This document shows positions 31,336 through 34,720 of a stretch of DNA of 34,720 nucleotides, in pieces (the first letter of the stretch is position 1; each line of letters opens with the position of its first letter). The notes beneath the pieces are model-generated. The model searched no databases and was not told where the DNA came from. It worked only from the letters and a program-made list of their open reading frames with translations. The position numbers and the translations under genes are program-made. Origin of the DNA: Anaerolineae bacterium (GTDB lineage Bacteria; Chloroflexota; Anaerolineae; Aggregatilineales; Phototrophicaceae); assembly GCA_016789005.1 (NCBI GenBank), contig JAEURA010000001.1, forward strand, positions 1 to 34,720. Reading direction: 5' to 3'.

Positions 31336-33036
31336 ATGTTCAACAGCCTTCCGGCGCACTTCGAACAGCTGCGCGCCATGACCTGGGCGGAGTTTCAGGG
31401 GTATTTCGATGAACTCGCCGCTCGCCCGCTGGATGACGCCGGCGTCGCGCGATGGTTGGCGGACTGGTCGCGCCTGACCGACGCCCTGGCAGAGACCTAC
31501 GCCCGGCTGCACGTCGCCACCACCCAGAACACCGCCGACGCCGAGTCCGAAGCGCTGCTGAAGCGCTTCATCGTGGACATCCTGCCGAACGCCGACTCTG
31601 CCGACAACGCCCTCCAGCGGAAGTTCGTCGCCAGCGGCTTACTGCTGGAGGGCATGGCGATCCCGGTTCGCAACATGCGCGCCGCCATCGAGAACTTCCG
31701 CGAAGAGAACCTGCCCATCGAAACCGAGGTGCAGGCGCTGCGCATCGACTACAACAAGGTCATCGGCGCGCAGTCCGTCCAGTGGCAGGGCGAGACGCGC
31801 ACGCTGCGTCAACTGGAACCGGTGCTGCAAAGTGAGGATCGGGGCGAGCGCGAAGCGGCATGGCGCGCCATCTCCTCACGCCAGCTCGACGATCGGGAAA
31901 AGCTCAACGGGCTGTGGGGCGAATTCCTGCGCCGCCGCGTGCAGATCGCCAGGAATGCCGGGCATCCCGACTTCCGTTCCTTCATGTGGAAGGAGCGCCT
32001 GCGCTTCGACTACACGCCGGAAGACAATCAGCGTTTCCTGGACGCCATCGCCGAGGTGGTCGTGCCGGCGGCGACGGCGCTCTATCAGAAGCGCCGCGCG
32101 CGGCTGGGCGTCGAAGCGCTGCGTCCCTGGGACCTGTCGGTCGATCCGCTCGGTCGCCAGCCGCTCCGCCCCTTCGCCGATGTGGACGAACTGGAAGACC
32201 GCGCCGCCGCCATCTTCGAACGGCTGGACCCGGAACTGGCGTCCTACTACGGCATGATGCGCGATGACAGCCTGCTCGACCTGGGCAACCGCGCCAACAA
32301 GGGACCCGGCGGCTACTGCACCAGCTTCCCGGTCAGCCGGCGTCCATTCATCTTCATGAACGCCGTCGGGCTGCACGGCGACATCCGCACGCTCATCCAC
32401 GAAGCCGGTCACGCCTTCCATGCCTACGAGAAGTTCAAGCTGCCCTACGCCTTCCAGCGCGCCGTCACGGCGGAGTTCAACGAGGTGGCGTCGATGGCAA
32501 TGGAACTGCTCACCTTCCCCTACTGGTCGCGCGACGAGGGCGGCTACTACAGCGCCGGCGACGCCGACCGCGCCCGCGTCGAACACCTGGAGAAGATCAT
32601 CCACTTCTGGCCCTACATGGCGGTGGTGGACGGCTTCCAGCATTGGGCGTACACCCATCCCGACGCCGCCGCTGACCCGTCGGAATGCGACGCCGCCTGG
32701 GCGCGCCTGTGTGACCGCTTTGAGCCGTATGTCGATTACAGCGGGCTGGAGGCGGACAAAGCCAACGGCTGGCAGCGCAAACTGCACATCTACCTCTATC
32801 CGTTCTACTATGTCGATTACGGCATGGCGCAGCTGGGGGCGCTTCAGGTCTGGGCGCGGATGCGGCAGGATCATGCCGGCGCGCTGGCGGCGTACAAACG
32901 AGCGCTGGCGTTAGGCGGGACGGCGACCCTGCCCGATCTTTACGCCGCCGCCGGAGCGCGCTTCGAATTCACCAGCGAGACGCTCGGCGAGGCGGTCGAG
33001 CTGATCATGGAAACTATCGCCGAACTCGAAGGATAG
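31336..33036 (+). CDS. M3 family oligoendopeptidase
   Basis: The 566-residue zinc metallopeptidase of the thimet oligopeptidase family (M3, PepF-like) has the zinc motif HEAGH at 355-359 with catalytic Glu356, followed about 25 residues later by FNEVASMAMELL, the third zinc ligand. The family pattern RFDYTPEDNQRFLDAIAEVVVPAATALYQKRR and the C-terminal YGMAQLGALQVW also fit. No signal peptide is present, so it is cytosolic and cuts short peptides. AAGGAG 5 bases before the ATG fixes the start. It could help recycle peptides, including leader peptides, but nothing in the sequence links it to the lasso cluster 26 kb away. Confidence 0.93.
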   Translation: MFNSLPAHFEQLRAMTWAEFQGYFDELAARPLDDAGVARWLADWSRLTDALAETYARLHVATTQNTADAESEALLKRFIVDILPNADSADNALQRKFVASGLLLEGMAIPVRNMRAAIENFREENLPIETEVQALRIDYNKVIGAQSVQWQGETRTLRQLEPVLQSEDRGEREAAWRAISSRQLDDREKLNGLWGEFLRRRVQIARNAGHPDFRSFMWKERLRFDYTPEDNQRFLDAIAEVVVPAATALYQKRRARLGVEALRPWDLSVDPLGRQPLRPFADVDELEDRAAAIFERLDPELASYYGMMRDDSLLDLGNRANKGPGGYCTSFPVSRRPFIFMNAVGLHGDIRTLIHEAGHAFHAYEKFKLPYAFQRAVTAEFNEVASMAMELLTFPYWSRDEGGYYSAGDADRARVEHLEKIIHFWPYMAVVDGFQHWAYTHPDAAADPSECDAAWARLCDRFEPYVDYSGLEADKANGWQRKLHIYLYPFYYVDYGMAQLGALQVWARMRQDHAGALAAYKRALALGGTATLPDLYAAAGARFEFTSETLGEAVELIMETIAELEG

Positions 33037-33049
33037 CGCCGCTCACAGG

Positions 33050-33082
33050 GGGCACAGCGCGAGGAGTCGCTCCGCTGTGCCC
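33050..33082. terminator. Hairpin after the oligopeptidase gene
   Basis: GGGCACAGCG (33050-33059) and CGCTGTGCCC (33073-33082) form a perfect 10-bp stem with a 13-base loop, 13 bases after the peptidase stop codon. No long U-tract follows (TTCACTGAG). It lies between convergent genes and probably ends transcription from one or both sides. Confidence 0.55.
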
Positions 33083-33136
33083 TTCACTGAGTCTCTGCGC
33101 AGGGCAGATGAAAAGCCAAGGTCGCAGGTTTTCAAC

Positions 33137-33157
33137 GGGCGAGCCGGCGGCTCGCCC
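33137..33157. repeat. Perfect 9-bp palindrome in a convergent spacer
   Basis: GGGCGAGCC (33137-33145) and GGCTCGCCC (33149-33157) are perfect reverse complements around GGC. This is a second strong hairpin in the 190-base gap between the oligopeptidase and TIR genes, so the spacer 33037-33226 carries two hairpins and no gene that I can see. It may act with the first hairpin as a bidirectional terminator or be a copy of a short dispersed repeat. Confidence 0.6.
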
Positions 33158-33226
33158 CTGCACACGATGCCTGGCAGGGGAGGCACGGCGGGTCTCCCAC
33201 TCGTGGATTCCATTCGAGATTCTACT

Positions 33227-34540
33227 TCACAGAGTTTTCCAACCCTCCCCGAAGACGAGGACGACTTCCGCCGCCAGGGCGAGCGCGTACAGCGCCCACA
33301 AGGCGCGCGGCAGACTGCGATTCGCCTTCGTCAGCTGCTCCATCGCAAAGCTCAGGACGATGAAGGTGATCACCCCGGCGACGGCGCTGAACGCGAAACC
33401 GATCCCCATCAGAACGGTGAGGTCCACGACGCTTTCTGTGAGCACGGAGCCTATCAGAAAGCCGACCAGCCCCCCGACCATGGCGTTGCCTACAGCCACA
33501 TCCGCCACATTGCGCGGCGGGACCTTGGCGTCGCTGGCGCCGAAGCGCCGCGCCACCGACAAACAGGCGGTCATGCTGGCGGCGGCGATACTGAGCAGTA
33601 AGAGACGCGAGGGCAACAGGCTCACCTGTTGCGAGACAAGTGAGTAGGCGATCACACCGCCGAAGAGGAGCGCCACCAGCCCGGAAACGCCCAGGAAGCC
33701 GAAGGCGGCGCGGTCACTCCAGTGGTCGGTATTCGGCAGCAGGTGGTCCAGCGCGAAGAGCAGGACCAGACAGGCGATCAGCGCTGCCAGCCACGCCGCC
33801 GCCGGCAGCGTGGGGATAAGGATCGAGGCATAGGGGAATGCGCCGGTCACCGCCCCGATCAGCGGCAGCGCCAGCGGCAGCCAGGTAGCCAGCGTCAGGA
33901 AGATGCTGGTCGCGCCGGAGACGGACTCGCGCGCCGGGTTCGCAGTCTGTGCGGCGGGCGGCGGGGAAGTTCGCGAGACGTCAGGCACTGCTCTCTGGGT
34001 AAATGGCGAAGACGAAGATTGAGAAGATGACGGAGCGGGCGATGGGTAGGCGCGCTCGGCAGATTCCCGCCGCTGGCGATTCTCCTGCGCCTCTCGCGCC
34101 CGGCGGGCGGATTCGCGTTCGATGCCGACGTGAACAGCCAGCGCGTCGATCAGCCGGCTGATCTGCGCCTCATAGTCCCCGGCGCGGCGAATATCCACCC
34201 GCTGATGATTGATCAGCCGGGCGGGCACGGCGCTCTGTTCGTCGCCGCCGACCAGCACCGGGAAAATGCGTTTGTTGAACGTCTCGGCAAAAGCGATTTC
34301 GCGCCGCACCCAGGTCGACTCATTGGCGCTTGCCGAGAGCATCACGACCATGCCGCCGGCGCTCTTGATGGCGCTTTCGATCTCCCGCTCCCACTCCGGC
34401 GTTCCGGGGACCAGCCGCTCGTCCGTCCACACCGCCAACCCTTCAGCGCGCAGCGAGTCGCGGACGCGCGCCATCGCAGCGGCATCCTTTCGGCTGTAGC
34501 TGATGAAAATCGCCTGAGCAGAAGCGTTGGTCGGCGGCAT
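33227..34540 (-). CDS. TIR-domain membrane protein
   Basis: From ATG 34540 the protein is 437 residues; starts at 34576 or 34609 are also possible because none has a clear ribosome binding site. The TIR domain (about 8-140) is typical of TIR_2: AIFISYSRKD, LAVWTDERLVPGTPEWEREIESAI, GGMVVMLSASANES and WVRREIAFAETFNKRIFPVLV. The Glu of WVRREI lines up with the catalytic Glu of NAD-cleaving TIR domains (SARM1 WVHKEI), so NADase activity is possible. A Ser/Pro-rich linker leads to seven or eight membrane helices (about 205-430). Membrane-tethered TIR proteins can act as signalling or anti-phage effectors. No sensor or defence partner gene is visible here, so the role is open. Confidence 0.85.
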   Translation of the reverse strand: MPPTNASAQAIFISYSRKDAAAMARVRDSLRAEGLAVWTDERLVPGTPEWEREIESAIKSAGGMVVMLSASANESTWVRREIAFAETFNKRIFPVLVGGDEQSAVPARLINHQRVDIRRAGDYEAQISRLIDALAVHVGIERESARRAREAQENRQRRESAERAYPSPAPSSSQSSSSPFTQRAVPDVSRTSPPPAAQTANPARESVSGATSIFLTLATWLPLALPLIGAVTGAFPYASILIPTLPAAAWLAALIACLVLLFALDHLLPNTDHWSDRAAFGFLGVSGLVALLFGGVIAYSLVSQQVSLLPSRLLLLSIAAASMTACLSVARRFGASDAKVPPRNVADVAVGNAMVGGLVGFLIGSVLTESVVDLTVLMGIGFAFSAVAGVITFIVLSFAMEQLTKANRSLPRALWALYALALAAEVVLVFGEGWKTL

Positions 34541-34667
34541 GGCAGCGAATCGATTGAAGATCGTCGAATGGTTCATCACGAGACTATCACAGAACGCGGG
34601 ATTCGTCATCCACCGCCAACATCATTCCTAGGGCTGCTGCAAAGTCAGGGCAACCTCCAATCCGAGC

Positions 34668-34720
34668 TGTCCTCACCCCTCAATCCCCTCTCCATTGTCA
34701 TGGAGAGGGGAAGCTAAGCG
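34668..34720. repeat. GC-rich dispersed palindromic element (copy 2, cut by the window edge)
   Basis: CCCCTCTCCA (34685-34694) and TGGAGAGGGG (34701-34710) form a perfect 10-bp stem with a 6-base loop, preceded by a CCTCACCCCTCAAT arm. The arm and stem resemble the left half of the element at 26613-26723. The region 34610-34667 holds nothing else that I recognise. Confidence 0.6.

Noticed and set aside
31336-33036. The M3 peptidase as the missing lasso leader peptidase
   Set aside because: Lasso leader peptidases are transglutaminase-like Cys proteases. This zinc oligopeptidase is 26 kb away with its own promoter, and nothing links it to the cluster.

Overview
This is a 34.7 kb piece of a GC-rich bacterial chromosome, most likely from the Chloroflexota (Anaerolineae-like). 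That placement is an inference. It rests on the long ATQTAEA-type Ala/Thr/Gln-rich secreted proteins, the DUF4012 and glycosyltransferase-39-like membrane proteins, the PAS/GAF histidine kinase and the frequent GTG/TTG starts. There is no rRNA, tRNA, CRISPR array or recognisable transposase gene. Apart from the lasso operon the content looks like ordinary chromosome.

Layout. At 1-0.7 kb lies the 3' part of a helical protein of unknown function, then gatC on the minus strand with its own extended -10 promoter. At 1.07-5.13 kb (minus strand) is a compact four-gene operon read in the order cyclase, precursor, kinase, nucleotidyltransferase. I read it as a lasso-peptide biosynthetic cluster. Its key gene, a 58-residue precursor at 3029-3205, is easily missed because it is so small. 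The predicted core has one acidic residue, at ring position 8, and ends in Ser. It is followed directly by an HPr-kinase-like enzyme of the type known to phosphorylate C-terminal Ser in paeninodin-like lasso peptides, and by a nucleotidyltransferase-family enzyme. The usual leader-binding (B1) and leader peptidase (B2) proteins are not in the window.

At 5.29-9.66 kb (plus strand) are a von Willebrand A protein with a long repetitive Ala-rich stalk and a holin-4_2-like membrane protein, separated by a hairpin terminator. At 9.69-13.47 kb (minus strand) are two signalling pairs: a membrane Ser/Thr kinase with a degenerate-receiver/Roadblock protein, and an ECF sigma factor overlapping a small partner gene. 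mutS2 (13.80-16.20 kb, plus, apparently leaderless) converges on a 1011-residue PAS/GAF sensor histidine kinase (16.25-19.28 kb, minus).

At 19.4-26.6 kb (plus strand) are an NAD-dependent epimerase/reductase, a DinB protein, an RluE/RsuA-type pseudouridine synthase, two small envelope proteins, a GT-C membrane glycosyltransferase, an RHH/HNH gene pair and a secreted GH18 chitinase-like enzyme. At 26.6-34.7 kb are a GC-rich dispersed palindromic repeat, two secreted or membrane proteins (minus), a DUF4012 protein and an M3 oligoendopeptidase (plus; the latter behind an AT-rich palindrome), and a TIR-domain membrane protein (minus). A second, partial copy of the palindromic repeat sits at the window edge.
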